Shown in pieces: positions 1-6,404 of a stretch of DNA of 7,417 bases. Within the stretch, counting starts at the first letter, position 1. Every line of letters begins with the position of its first letter. A program made the position numbers and the translations under genes. The DNA is from an uncultured Clostridia bacterium (GTDB taxonomy: Bacteria; Bacillota; Clostridia; Christensenellales; Aristaeellaceae): assembly GCA_934631055.1 (NCBI GenBank), contig CAKTXP010000120.1, positions 1 to 7,417 of the forward strand, in the 5' to 3' direction. The notes below the pieces were generated by a model, which saw only the letters and a list, made by a program, of their open reading frames with translations, was not told the DNA's origin and did no database searches.

Positions 1-4
1 TTAG

Positions 5-137
5 TCAGAGTCAGGGAACGCTTCGCTCCCTGACTCCCGTTTTTGGATGCTGCGCATGGGGGACGATGGGGCTGCCGCCCCAAACCCCGCTTGGGGATTT
101 CATCCCCAAACCCCATCTTCGCTTCGCGGCGGTTTAA
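5..137. repeat. Hairpin-rich intergenic repeat, unit 1
   Basis: First of two tandem copies. Positions 5-87 are identical to 182-264, and the last 18 bases (120-137, GCTTCGCGGCGGTTTAAA) recur at 301-317 and just before. The unit holds three successive hairpins: 8-36 (arms GAGTCAGGGA and TCCCTGACTC), 68-81 (GGGGC and GCCCC around a four-base loop) and 91-109 (TTGGGGAT and ATCCCCAA around TTC). There is no credible coding: the reading frame through both copies simply repeats the same translated repeat. It resembles the REP- or MITE-like junk found at gene ends in GC-rich Clostridia (inference). The left boundary is uncertain because the window starts 4 bases earlier. Confidence 0.85.
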
Positions 138-181
138 AAGGGAGGGGGTTTACTTGGCAAACGCAGGTAAAACAGGCTGAT

Positions 182-317
182 TCAGAGTCAGGGAACGCTT
201 CGCTCCCTGACTCCCGTTTTTGGATGCTGCGCATGGGGGACGATGGGGCTGCCGCCCCAAACCCTGCCTGAGGGACAATGTCCCTCAGACTCCCTTCTCC
301 GCTTCGCGGCGGTTTAA
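182..317. repeat. Hairpin-rich intergenic repeat, unit 2
   Basis: Second copy, offset by 177 bp from unit 1 and separated from it by a unique 44-bp spacer (138-181). Its hairpins are at 185-213, 245-258 and 268-288. The third hairpin has a different sequence from its counterpart in unit 1 (arms CTGAGGGACA and TGTCCCTCAG here) but sits in the same place and also pairs fully. The unit ends 9 bp from the pepT stop codon, so it would be the first thing transcribed after pepT. I see no hairpin followed by a T-run there, so whether it ends transcription is unclear. Confidence 0.85.
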
Positions 318-326
318 AGAAGTTTT

Positions 327-1538
327 TCACTCGCCCAGCATGAGGTATTCGACCATCTTCGCGCAGCGATCCATGCTCTCCACGGCGATATGCTCATACG
401 GACCGTGGAAAGCGAATCCGCCAGTGCAGAGGTTCGGCGTCGGCAGCCCCATAAAGGAGAGACGGCAGCCATCCGTTCCGCCGCGGACGGCTTCGGTGAA
501 CGGCTTCATGCCCGCCTTTTCGCAGGCGCGCTTGGCGTTCTCGATGAGTTCCATATGCGGCGCGATCTTCTCCGCCATATTATAGTAGCTGTCCTTGATG
601 GTCAGATGAATGACCTCGCGGGCGTACTTTTCGTTGAGGGTCTTGGCGGCATGCTCGAGCGTCTTTTTGCGAACCTCGAACGTCGCGCGGTCGTGGTCAC
701 GGACGATATAATGCAGCTTCGCGTGTTCGACGTCGCCGCTCATGTCGCACAGATGGAAGAAGCCTTCGTAGCCTTCGGTCAGGCGCGGGATATCCGCCGC
801 GGGGAGCAGCGCGTTGAACTCCATCGCGACCAGCGCGGCGTTGATCATCGTATCCTTGGAGGAACCCGGATGCACGCTCAGACCGTCGACGGTGACCTCT
901 GCCGAGCAGGCGTTGAACGTTTCGTAGGCAATCTCGCCCTCTTCGCCGCCGTCCACGGTATAGGCATACGCTGCGCCGAATTTCTCGACGTCGAAATGAT
1001 CGACGCCCGCGCCGACTTCCTCATCCGGCGTGAAGGCGATGCAGAGCTTGCCGTGCGGCTTCTTTTCAGCGACGATGGATTCCAGCGCGGTCATGATCTC
1101 TGCGACGCCGGCTTTGTCGTCCGCGCCGAGCAGGGTCGTGCCGTCGGTGGTGATAAGGGTCATGCCCGCCAGCTTTTTGAGCGTCGGGAATGCGGCGGGG
1201 CTGAGTTTTTCGCCGCTGCCCGCGAGCAGCACATCGCCGCCGTCATAGTTTTCGATGATCTGCGGCTTCACGTTTTCGCCGGAGCAGTCCGGCGCGGTAT
1301 CCATATGGGCGATGAAGCCGAGCGCGGGCTGATCCTCGCAGCCCGTCGTCGCGGAAAGCCAGCCGTAGACGACGCAGTTTTCATCGACGTGGACGTTTTC
1401 AAGACCGAGCGCTTTCATCTCTTCTACGAGCTGATGCGCCAGATCGTATTGGCGCATGGAGGTGGGGACGGTCGTCGAGTCCGGATCGGACGTGGTATAG
1501 ACGGAAACATACTTGAGCAGTCGTTCGTATGCGCGCAT
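327..1538 (-). CDS. pepT: Peptidase T (tripeptide aminopeptidase)
   Basis: A cytoplasmic di-zinc aminopeptidase of the M20B family that removes the N-terminal residue from tripeptides, a late step in peptide use. The 403 residues match the usual length of about 405-410. Metal and catalytic residues lie at or next to the positions known for E. coli PepT: H78 and D80 (AHMD), D140 (LLGAD), E173-E174 (PDEE), D196 (YTVDGG) and H378 (GFAFHGPYEH). The lid or dimerisation domain is about residues 210-320, with VHPGSSKD at 222-229. The start chosen is the ATG at 1538, which follows AAAGGAGAG by about 8 nt and opens MRAYERLLKY, as in the family. A longer in-frame reading to 1655 would run through the promoter and into the palindromic element, so I reject it. 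It lies downstream of the AEC transporter on the same strand but has its own promoter. Confidence 0.97.
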   Translation of the reverse strand: MRAYERLLKYVSVYTTSDPDSTTVPTSMRQYDLAHQLVEEMKALGLENVHVDENCVVYGWLSATTGCEDQPALGFIAHMDTAPDCSGENVKPQIIENYDGGDVLLAGSGEKLSPAAFPTLKKLAGMTLITTDGTTLLGADDKAGVAEIMTALESIVAEKKPHGKLCIAFTPDEEVGAGVDHFDVEKFGAAYAYTVDGGEEGEIAYETFNACSAEVTVDGLSVHPGSSKDTMINAALVAMEFNALLPAADIPRLTEGYEGFFHLCDMSGDVEHAKLHYIVRDHDRATFEVRKKTLEHAAKTLNEKYAREVIHLTIKDSYYNMAEKIAPHMELIENAKRACEKAGMKPFTEAVRGGTDGCRLSFMGLPTPNLCTGGFAFHGPYEHIAVESMDRCAKMVEYLMLGE

Positions 1539-1574
1539 GGGAATCGCTCTCCTTTTGATTTGCTTGATAGGGGT

Positions 1575-1603
1575 ATTATAGCAGGTTTTGGAAAGGCATG
1601 AAA
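1575..1603 (-). promoter_or_regulatory. Promoter of pepT (extended -10)
   Basis: On the minus strand, TGC directly precedes a perfect TATAAT (plus positions 1575-1580, with the TGn at 1581-1583). The hexamer 17 bp upstream is weak (TTTCAT), as is common for extended -10 promoters. Transcription would start near 1568, giving a leader of about 30 nt that carries the AAAGGAGAG ribosome site at 1547-1555. The promoter sits 14 bp inside the end of element A, so pepT can be expressed independently of the transporter gene. Confidence 0.7.
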
Positions 1604-1616
1604 GAGTAAAAAACAA

Positions 1617-1814
1617 CGGGGCTGTCAGGCTAAAAACGAACATTTCAAGAGTCAATTATCTAAGCAATCAGGATATGGGGCTTTGCCCCATCGCCCCACC
1701 AAAGGGCTTTCCGAACGTTTACGGCGCCCGTTTGGCGCATCGCCCTTTGGAAACCTTCGGGCGCAAAGTCTTAGATTTTCTTGAAATATCAGGTTTATTA
1801 GTCTGGCAGTCCCG
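1617..1814. repeat. Palindromic MITE-like element, copy A
   Basis: About 198 bp that pairs with itself from end to end. The terminal inverted repeats begin CGGGGCTGTCAGGCT at 1617 and, read on the minus strand from 1814, CGGGACTGCCAGACT. Both continue into ATTTCAAGA after a short variable stretch. Inside are TCTAAG and CTTAGA, and a central long stem at 1699-1750 whose outer arms are CCAAAGGGC and GCCCTTTGG. The core is about 93% identical to copy B. Copy A also carries about 20 extra bases including a perfect hairpin at 1675-1691. No open reading frame or transposase lies within it, which fits a non-autonomous element (inference). It begins 13 bp after the transporter's stop codon. Confidence 0.85.
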
Positions 1815-1827
1815 AAAAGAGAAGGGT

Positions 1828-2748
1828 TTATCCCAGCCCGACCATGCTCATCACCATGACCAGCAGCGGCAGGGTGATGCCGCTGAACAGGGTGGTGACG
1901 ATGACGGCGTGGGAAGAGGTCATGTCCTCCGGCGTATAGATATCGGAAAGCATGCTGCAATTGCCTGCAATCGGCATGGCGGCGACGATGACGCAGATGC
2001 CCGCCAGCATGTGGCTGATGGGAACGACCAGCGACAGCGCGATAAAGACCAGCGGCATGACGATCAGGCGGAGCAGCGTGACGCGGTACAGGCGCGGCTT
2101 GGAGAACGCGGCGCGGATATCGCTGTGCGCAAGGGACGCGCCGATGATGATCATTGCCATCGGGGTGTTGATAGAGCCGATGGAGGAGAGCGCGCTTTCC
2201 ACCGGCGCGGGCAGCCGCCAGCCGGTCAGCCCGAAGAGCAGCGCGATGAGCGCAGAGACGACGCCCGGATTGAGCAGCTGCTTGAAATTGATGCTTCCGT
2301 TGCTATCCAGCAGCATGACGCCGTAGGTGAACACAAGGAAGTTGAACACGAGCAGGAACATCGAGAGCATCGCGACGCCTTCCACGCCGTAGAGCGCCTG
2401 AATGATCGGGATGCCCATGAACGCCAGATTAGTGAACACAAGCAGCAGCTGGTCGAGGTTGCGCTCCTCCTTAGGCGTCGGAACGACGCGCACGAGGACA
2501 GCCGCCAGCGCGATCATCAGCGCGAAGAACGCGACGCTTACGCCGAGCGCGACGACCATATCGCCGGGCGCGCCGCCGCTTTGCAGCACGGACGCCACGA
2601 TGCAGCAGGGGAAAGCGGTACTCAGAACGAGGGAAGAGAGCCCGCGGCGGAAATCCGGGGTGATGAGCCCCGCGCGGGCGGAAACATAGCCCGCGAACAT
2701 CATGATGAACAGGGTGACCATCTGGAAAATGATTCCGGAAACAGCCAT
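1828..2748 (-). CDS. AEC (auxin efflux carrier) family transporter
   Basis: A polytopic membrane carrier of 306 residues, the usual size for bacterial AEC proteins. It has about ten hydrophobic segments, the first at residues 4-24 and the last at 282-303. Family-like features are the broken helices around FTNLAFMGIPIIQALYG (105-121), TPMAMIIIGASLA (195-207), AAMPIAGNCSMLSDIY (256-271) and SSHAVIVTTLFSG (278-290). Bacterial members move organic acids such as malate or malonate, or amino acids; the substrate here cannot be read from sequence. The ATG at 2748 follows GGAGGA by about 7 nt. The in-frame extension upstream to 2904 is rejected because it covers the probable promoter. The gene is divergent from dnaX, and element A follows the stop codon directly. 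Confidence 0.92.
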   Translation of the reverse strand: MAVSGIIFQMVTLFIMMFAGYVSARAGLITPDFRRGLSSLVLSTAFPCCIVASVLQSGGAPGDMVVALGVSVAFFALMIALAAVLVRVVPTPKEERNLDQLLLVFTNLAFMGIPIIQALYGVEGVAMLSMFLLVFNFLVFTYGVMLLDSNGSINFKQLLNPGVVSALIALLFGLTGWRLPAPVESALSSIGSINTPMAMIIIGASLAHSDIRAAFSKPRLYRVTLLRLIVMPLVFIALSLVVPISHMLAGICVIVAAMPIAGNCSMLSDIYTPEDMTSSHAVIVTTLFSGITLPLLVMVMSMVGLG

Positions 2749-2895
2749 GAAAGTATCCTCCGTAACATGGGGTGTGCCCTTCCGCCGTCCACGCGATCCT
2801 CCTTTCCTTAAAAGGGAAGGTCTGAAGCTGCAAAAGAGCAGATGCAGAATGATAAAGCGGGTCAAGCGGCGGCGGAAAGGCAAAATGCGGATGCT

Positions 2896-2924
2896 ATTGT
2901 ACACCCGCGGCGGGTGGTTGTAAA
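2896..2924 (-). promoter_or_regulatory. Promoter of the AEC transporter
   Basis: Read on the minus strand, TTTACA (plus 2919-2924, five of six matches to the -35 consensus) is separated by exactly 17 bp from TACAAT (plus 2896-2901, five of six to the -10). The start of transcription would be near 2889, leaving a long leader of about 140 nt before the ATG at 2748. The spacer is almost wholly filled by an inverted repeat, and the -35 is shared with the opposing dnaX promoter. Confidence 0.65.
2902..2916. promoter_or_regulatory. Operator-like 15-bp inverted repeat
   Basis: CACCCGCGGCGGGTG is a perfect 7+1+7 inverted repeat in the spacer between the -10 and -35 of the transporter promoter and directly upstream of the dnaX -35. 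A protein bound here would block the transporter promoter sterically. No T-run follows on either strand, so it is not an intrinsic terminator. The cognate regulator is not in the window. A role as operator is inference from position and symmetry. Confidence 0.45.
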
Positions 2925-2946
2925 GTTATTGTTTTTGTGATATGCT
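2918..2946 (+). promoter_or_regulatory. Promoter of dnaX (extended -10)
   Basis: TTGTAA (2918-2923) is followed after a 17-bp spacer by TATGCT (2941-2946), with a TGA directly before it giving the TGn extended -10. Each hexamer matches four of six consensus bases. The likely start of transcription is near 2953, so the leader is about 30 nt. A small inverted repeat, GCTAAGTTTTAGC (2944-2956), overlaps the -10 and start region. Confidence 0.55.
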
Positions 2947-2983
2947 AAGTTTTAGCGAAAAGGTCATTTCTGGGAGGAATATC

Positions 2984-4630
2984 ATGGGATATCAGGCGCT
3001 GTACCGACGCTATCGTCCGGCGCGGTTCGAGGATTTTGTCGGTCAGGAGGCGGTCATCAAGACGCTCCGCAGCCAGATCATGAGCGGGCGTATCGCCCAT
3101 GCGTATCTGTTCTGCGGCACGCGCGGCACGGGCAAGACCTCGACGGCAAAGGTGCTGGCGCGCGCGGTCAACTGTGAGCATCCGGAGAACGGCGACCCCT
3201 GCGGGGTCTGCCCGACATGCAGGGCGCTTGCGGACGAGAACAGTCTGGATATTTTGGAAATCGACGCGGCGAGCAACAACGGCGTCGATGAAATCCGCGA
3301 CCTGCGCGAAAAGGTGAAGTATCCGCCGCAGACCGGGCGCTACCGCGTGTACATCATTGACGAGGTTCACATGCTCTCGCAGGGCGCGTTCAACGCGCTG
3401 CTCAAGACGTTGGAGGAGCCGCCTGCCTACGTCGTCTTCATTCTGGCGACAACCGAGCCGCAGAAGCTCCCGGCAACCATCCTCTCCCGATGCCAGCGGT
3501 TTGACTTTGGGCGCATCCCCGCGCATCAGATTGTGGAGCGCCTGCGCGTGGCATTGCAGGAGGGCGCGATCTGCGCCGAGGATGCGGCGCTGGCACGCAT
3601 TGCCCGCGCGGCGGAGGGCGGCATGCGCGATGCGTGGTCCATCATGGACATGTGCCTTTCCTATGCGCAGGAAGAGGACGGCGGCTTGACGGAGGCACTC
3701 GTTCTCCGCGTGCTGGGCGCGGCGGACAAGGGCTTTCTCTTTGACTTTGCGGACAAGCTGATTTCCTCGGACGCGTCCGGCGCGCTGGGGATGATCGACG
3801 AGATGATGCGCAAGGGGCGCGAGGTTCAGGTATTCGTCCGCGACGTGAGCGCGCATCTGCGGGCGCTGATGCTGGCGGATATCTGCTCTGAGGAGCAGCT
3901 CGCACAGCTGCTGGAGGTCACGCAGGAGGATGCGGCGGAGTACATCCGGCAGGCGAAGCGCACATCGCATACGCGGCTGATGCGCATGCTCGACCTGTTT
4001 TTAGCCAGCGAGACGGATATGAAATGGGCGGCACAGCCGAGGTTCGCGCTGGAGACCGCCGCGCTCCGCGCCTGCACGCCGGAGGAAACGGTTCAGGTGG
4101 AAGCGCTGATTGCCCGCGTGGATGAGCTGGAACGCAAGCTGCGCGAGGGCGTTGTCGCCGCGGCGCCGGCAAAGAACAGAGCGAAAGCCGCCGCAGAGCC
4201 TGCGCCGGAGGAACCCGCCCCCGCGTCCATTGCGCAGAGCGCGCCGCAGGGGGCGGACCCTGCGGCGGAACGCATCTGGCAGGAAGCCCTGCGTCAGGCA
4301 AAGCAGAAGCCGCAGATTTACGGCATGCTGCGCTTCGGCAGGCTGGTTTCCGGAGAAAATGGCTTGTTTACCGTCGTCTATCCCAAGGCGACGGGCGCGG
4401 CATACGTCAAGATGTTCTCCATCAAGGAAAAGAATGAAGAAGTCGCGGCGTACCTGACGGCGGCGGCGGGCTATCCCTGCACGTTCCGCGCCGCTATCGA
4501 GGGAACGGTTCAGGAGTCGGACAAGGCTGTTCTGGCTGCCCAAAAGGAAGCTAAGCAGCAGGCGGAAAACAATTTGAACAAGGTGTTTGAAATGTTCGGA
4601 CGAGAGAATGTGAGGGTCAGCGATGAGTGA
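2984..4630 (+). CDS. dnaX: DNA polymerase III subunit gamma/tau
   Basis: The ATPase of the clamp loader, which opens the beta clamp and places it on primed DNA during replication. It has 548 residues, close to the B. subtilis protein (about 560). The AAA+ core shows Walker A GTRGTGKT (45-52), a four-cysteine zinc site (C64, C73, C76, C79), Walker B IIDEVH (124-129), sensor 1 ATTEP (155-159), the SRC arginine finger (168-170) and sensor 2 GGMRD (212-216). The collar domain runs to about residue 365, followed by an Ala/Pro/Glu linker (about 390-430) and a tau-type C-terminal domain. The ATG at 2984 follows GGGAGGAA by about 6 nt and gives the typical MGYQALYRRYRP opening; the in-frame ATG at 2942 lies within the promoter's -10 and is rejected. 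The expected neighbours ybaB and recR are absent downstream. Instead the gene overlaps a glucosidase by 8 bp. Confidence 0.97.
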   Translation: MGYQALYRRYRPARFEDFVGQEAVIKTLRSQIMSGRIAHAYLFCGTRGTGKTSTAKVLARAVNCEHPENGDPCGVCPTCRALADENSLDILEIDAASNNGVDEIRDLREKVKYPPQTGRYRVYIIDEVHMLSQGAFNALLKTLEEPPAYVVFILATTEPQKLPATILSRCQRFDFGRIPAHQIVERLRVALQEGAICAEDAALARIARAAEGGMRDAWSIMDMCLSYAQEEDGGLTEALVLRVLGAADKGFLFDFADKLISSDASGALGMIDEMMRKGREVQVFVRDVSAHLRALMLADICSEEQLAQLLEVTQEDAAEYIRQAKRTSHTRLMRMLDLFLASETDMKWAAQPRFALETAALRACTPEETVQVEALIARVDELERKLREGVVAAAPAKNRAKAAAEPAPEEPAPASIAQSAPQGADPAAERIWQEALRQAKQKPQIYGMLRFGRLVSGENGLFTVVYPKATGAAYVKMFSIKEKNEEVAAYLTAAAGYPCTFRAAIEGTVQESDKAVLAAQKEAKQQAENNLNKVFEMFGRENVRVSDE

Positions 4631-6266
4631 TTGGTTCAAGCGTGCGGTTGTTTATCAGGTTTATCCCAAGAGCTTTATGGACGCCAACGGCGATGGCATC
4701 GGCGATCTGCGCGGCGTGACGGAAAAGCTCGATTACATTCATGAGCTGGGCGCGAATGTCATCTGGCTCAACCCCATTTACAAGAATTCCGGCGTGGACG
4801 GCGGATACGACATCAGCGATTACCGCGCCATCGCTCCGGAATTCGGCACGATGGAGGACTTTGACGAGCTGCTCCGTCAGGCGCATGCGCGGGGCATCCG
4901 CATCGTCATGGATCTGGTGGTCAACCACACGTCCACAGAGCATGCGTGGTTCAAGGAATCCAGAGCCGGCAAGGATAACCCCAAGCGCGATTTCTATGTC
5001 TGGCGTCCGCCGTTTGAGGGCGGCGTGCCGAATGGCGAACGCAGCATCTTTTCCGGAAGCGCATGGGAGAAGGACGAGGCGACCGGCGAGTATTATCTGC
5101 ACATGTTTGCCAAAGAACAGGCAGACCTCAACTGGCACAATGAGCAGGTGCGCCAAGGCGTATATGATATGATGCGCTGGTGGCTGGATAAGGGAATCGA
5201 CGGCTTCCGCATGGATGTCATCGACATGATTGCCAAACCGGAGGAAGCCCTCGCCAGCGACGGCGGGCCGCACCGCAATGTTTCGACCGGGCCGAAGGAG
5301 CATCTGTATCTGCGGGAGATGAACCGCGAGGTGCTGAGCCGTTATGACACGATGACCGTTGGCGAAACGAGCAGCGCAACGGTTGAATCCGCGGCGGATT
5401 ATGCGAATCTGGACGGAAGCGAGCTGAGCATGATCTTCCAGTTCCAGCATGTGAGCGTGGACGAAGCGCCGAAGTACAAGTGGTGTACGGATCCGCTGCA
5501 CCTGCCCAAGCTCAAGCGCGTTTTTGACAAATGGGAAACCGGACTGTACGGCAAGGCGTGGAACAGCCTGTATTGGAATAACCACGACCAGCCGCGCATC
5601 GTGTCCCGTTTCGGATGCGACAGCGACGAAGCCAGCCGCGTGCGCAGCGCCAAAATGCTGGGCGCCTGCCTGCACATGATGCAGGGCACGCCGTACATCT
5701 ATCAGGGCGAAGAGCTGGGCATGACCAATTACCCGATGAAGAGCATTGATGAGAGCCTGGATGTGGAATCTATCAACGCTTATCACGAGCTGGTCGAGGA
5801 AAAGCACGAGATGACGCCCGAGCAGATGATGGCGTGCATCCGCCGCAAGGGGCGCGACAATGCGCGCACGCCGATGCAGTGGACGGCGGAGAAGAACGCG
5901 GGCTTCACGAAGGGCGAGCCGTGGATGCCGGTCAATCCGAATCACATGGTCATCAACGCGCAGGCGCAGGTCGGCGACCCGGATTCCGTTTTCAGCTTTT
6001 ATCAGAAGCTGATTCGGATTCGGCAGGAATACGACGTGGTGATCGACGGCAGGTTTGAGCTGCTGATGCCCGAGGACGAGCAGGTCTTTGCTTATATCCG
6101 AGACGACGGGAAGCAGAGGATGCTGGTTGCCTGCAACTTCTCCGGCGAGGAAGCCGTTCTGGATGAGAGCGCGAGAAAGACGGGCGAGGTTTTGCTGTGC
6201 AACTATGATGAAATCGGCGCGGCAGAAACGCTTCGTCCGTGGGAAGCAAGAATTGTACTGATATAA
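4623..6266 (+). CDS. GH13 alpha-glucosidase (oligo-1,6-glucosidase / TreC-like)
   Basis: A cytoplasmic retaining glycoside hydrolase (no signal peptide) of 547 residues, the usual length for GH13 subfamilies 29 and 31. It would release glucose from short alpha-linked oligosaccharides. Visible motifs are the calcium-type loop DANGDGIGD (20-28), DLVVNHT (97-103), QADLNW (166-171), GFRMDVID with nucleophile D198, GET with acid/base E248, NNHD with D322, and DNARTPMQW (412-420). Valine after the nucleophile is typical of alpha-1,6-specific enzymes such as isomaltase (family knowledge), while QADLN rather than QPDLN is, as I recall, also seen in trehalose-6-phosphate hydrolases, so isomaltose-type sugars or trehalose-6-phosphate are both possible. 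The ATG at 4623 overlaps the dnaX stop by 8 bp, with GAGGG upstream as a modest ribosome site, so translation may be coupled. No sugar transporter or regulator lies nearby. Confidence 0.95.
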   Translation: MSDWFKRAVVYQVYPKSFMDANGDGIGDLRGVTEKLDYIHELGANVIWLNPIYKNSGVDGGYDISDYRAIAPEFGTMEDFDELLRQAHARGIRIVMDLVVNHTSTEHAWFKESRAGKDNPKRDFYVWRPPFEGGVPNGERSIFSGSAWEKDEATGEYYLHMFAKEQADLNWHNEQVRQGVYDMMRWWLDKGIDGFRMDVIDMIAKPEEALASDGGPHRNVSTGPKEHLYLREMNREVLSRYDTMTVGETSSATVESAADYANLDGSELSMIFQFQHVSVDEAPKYKWCTDPLHLPKLKRVFDKWETGLYGKAWNSLYWNNHDQPRIVSRFGCDSDEASRVRSAKMLGACLHMMQGTPYIYQGEELGMTNYPMKSIDESLDVESINAYHELVEEKHEMTPEQMMACIRRKGRDNARTPMQWTAEKNAGFTKGEPWMPVNPNHMVINAQAQVGDPDSVFSFYQKLIRIRQEYDVVIDGRFELLMPEDEQVFAYIRDDGKQRMLVACNFSGEEAVLDESARKTGEVLLCNYDEIGAAETLRPWEARIVLI

Positions 6267-6269
6267 CAG

Positions 6270-6298
6270 ACAGGCGGGCCATGATGCCCGCCTGTTTT
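6270..6298 (+). terminator. Intrinsic terminator after the glucosidase
   Basis: ACAGGCGGGC and GCCCGCCTGT form a perfect 10-bp GC-rich stem around a six-base loop (CATGAT), followed by TTT. It begins 3 bases after the stop codon and should end the dnaX-glucosidase transcript. Confidence 0.9.
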
Positions 6299-6404
6299 CA
6301 CCTTATAGGAAATTGCATAAAGCCTGCTCGCGTGCGTAAGGCTTTGAATCTTTACGGACTGTGGCGGAAATGCAGGTGGGCTCAGCCCACTTTTATAGAC
6401 AAAA
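6299..6404. other. Non-coding stretch with two small hairpins
   Basis: No gene is visible. AAAGCCT at 6319-6325 pairs with AGGCTTT at 6339-6345 around a 13-base loop. GTGGG at 6376-6380 pairs with CCCAC at 6386-6390, followed by TTTTAT, so it looks like a short terminator on the plus strand. Either could be a back-up transcription end. Their function is unknown. Confidence 0.4.

Noticed and set aside
47..271. Small frame spanning both left-hand repeats, possibly a repeat peptide
   Set aside because: It only reads the same DNA repeat twice and crosses hairpins; there is no ribosome site or domain.
5..317. Possible CRISPR array or tRNA-like structures in the left repeats
   Set aside because: There are only two units, the 83-bp identical block is far too long for a CRISPR repeat, there is a single spacer, and nothing resembles a tRNA cloverleaf.
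390..1601. A 403-codon open frame on the plus strand opposite pepT
   Set aside because: It is antisense to a gene with full family motifs; the translation is low-complexity, rich in Arg, Ala and Gly, with no recognisable domain, and it arises from the GC-rich codon bias of pepT.
1539..1655. N-terminal extension of PepT that looks like a signal peptide (MFVFSLTAPLFFTLSC)
   Set aside because: It overlaps the pepT promoter and the end of element A; PepT is cytoplasmic, and the ATG at 1538 has a strong ribosome site and the family-typical start.
1588..2811. A 407-codon plus-strand frame opposite the AEC transporter
   Set aside because: The translation is dominated by Arg, Asp, His and Glu, the mirror of hydrophobic codons on the other strand, and it runs through element A.
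4141..4600. Programmed frameshifting in dnaX to make a short gamma form, as in E. coli
   Set aside because: I found no A-AAA-AAG type slippery site with a following stem-loop; only ordinary AAAAG runs are present, and Firmicute dnaX genes need not frameshift.
4617..5945. A 442-codon minus-strand frame opposite the glucosidase, and a similar one (2945-3970) opposite dnaX
   Set aside because: Both are shadows of genes with intact catalytic motifs; neither has a convincing ribosome site or domain.
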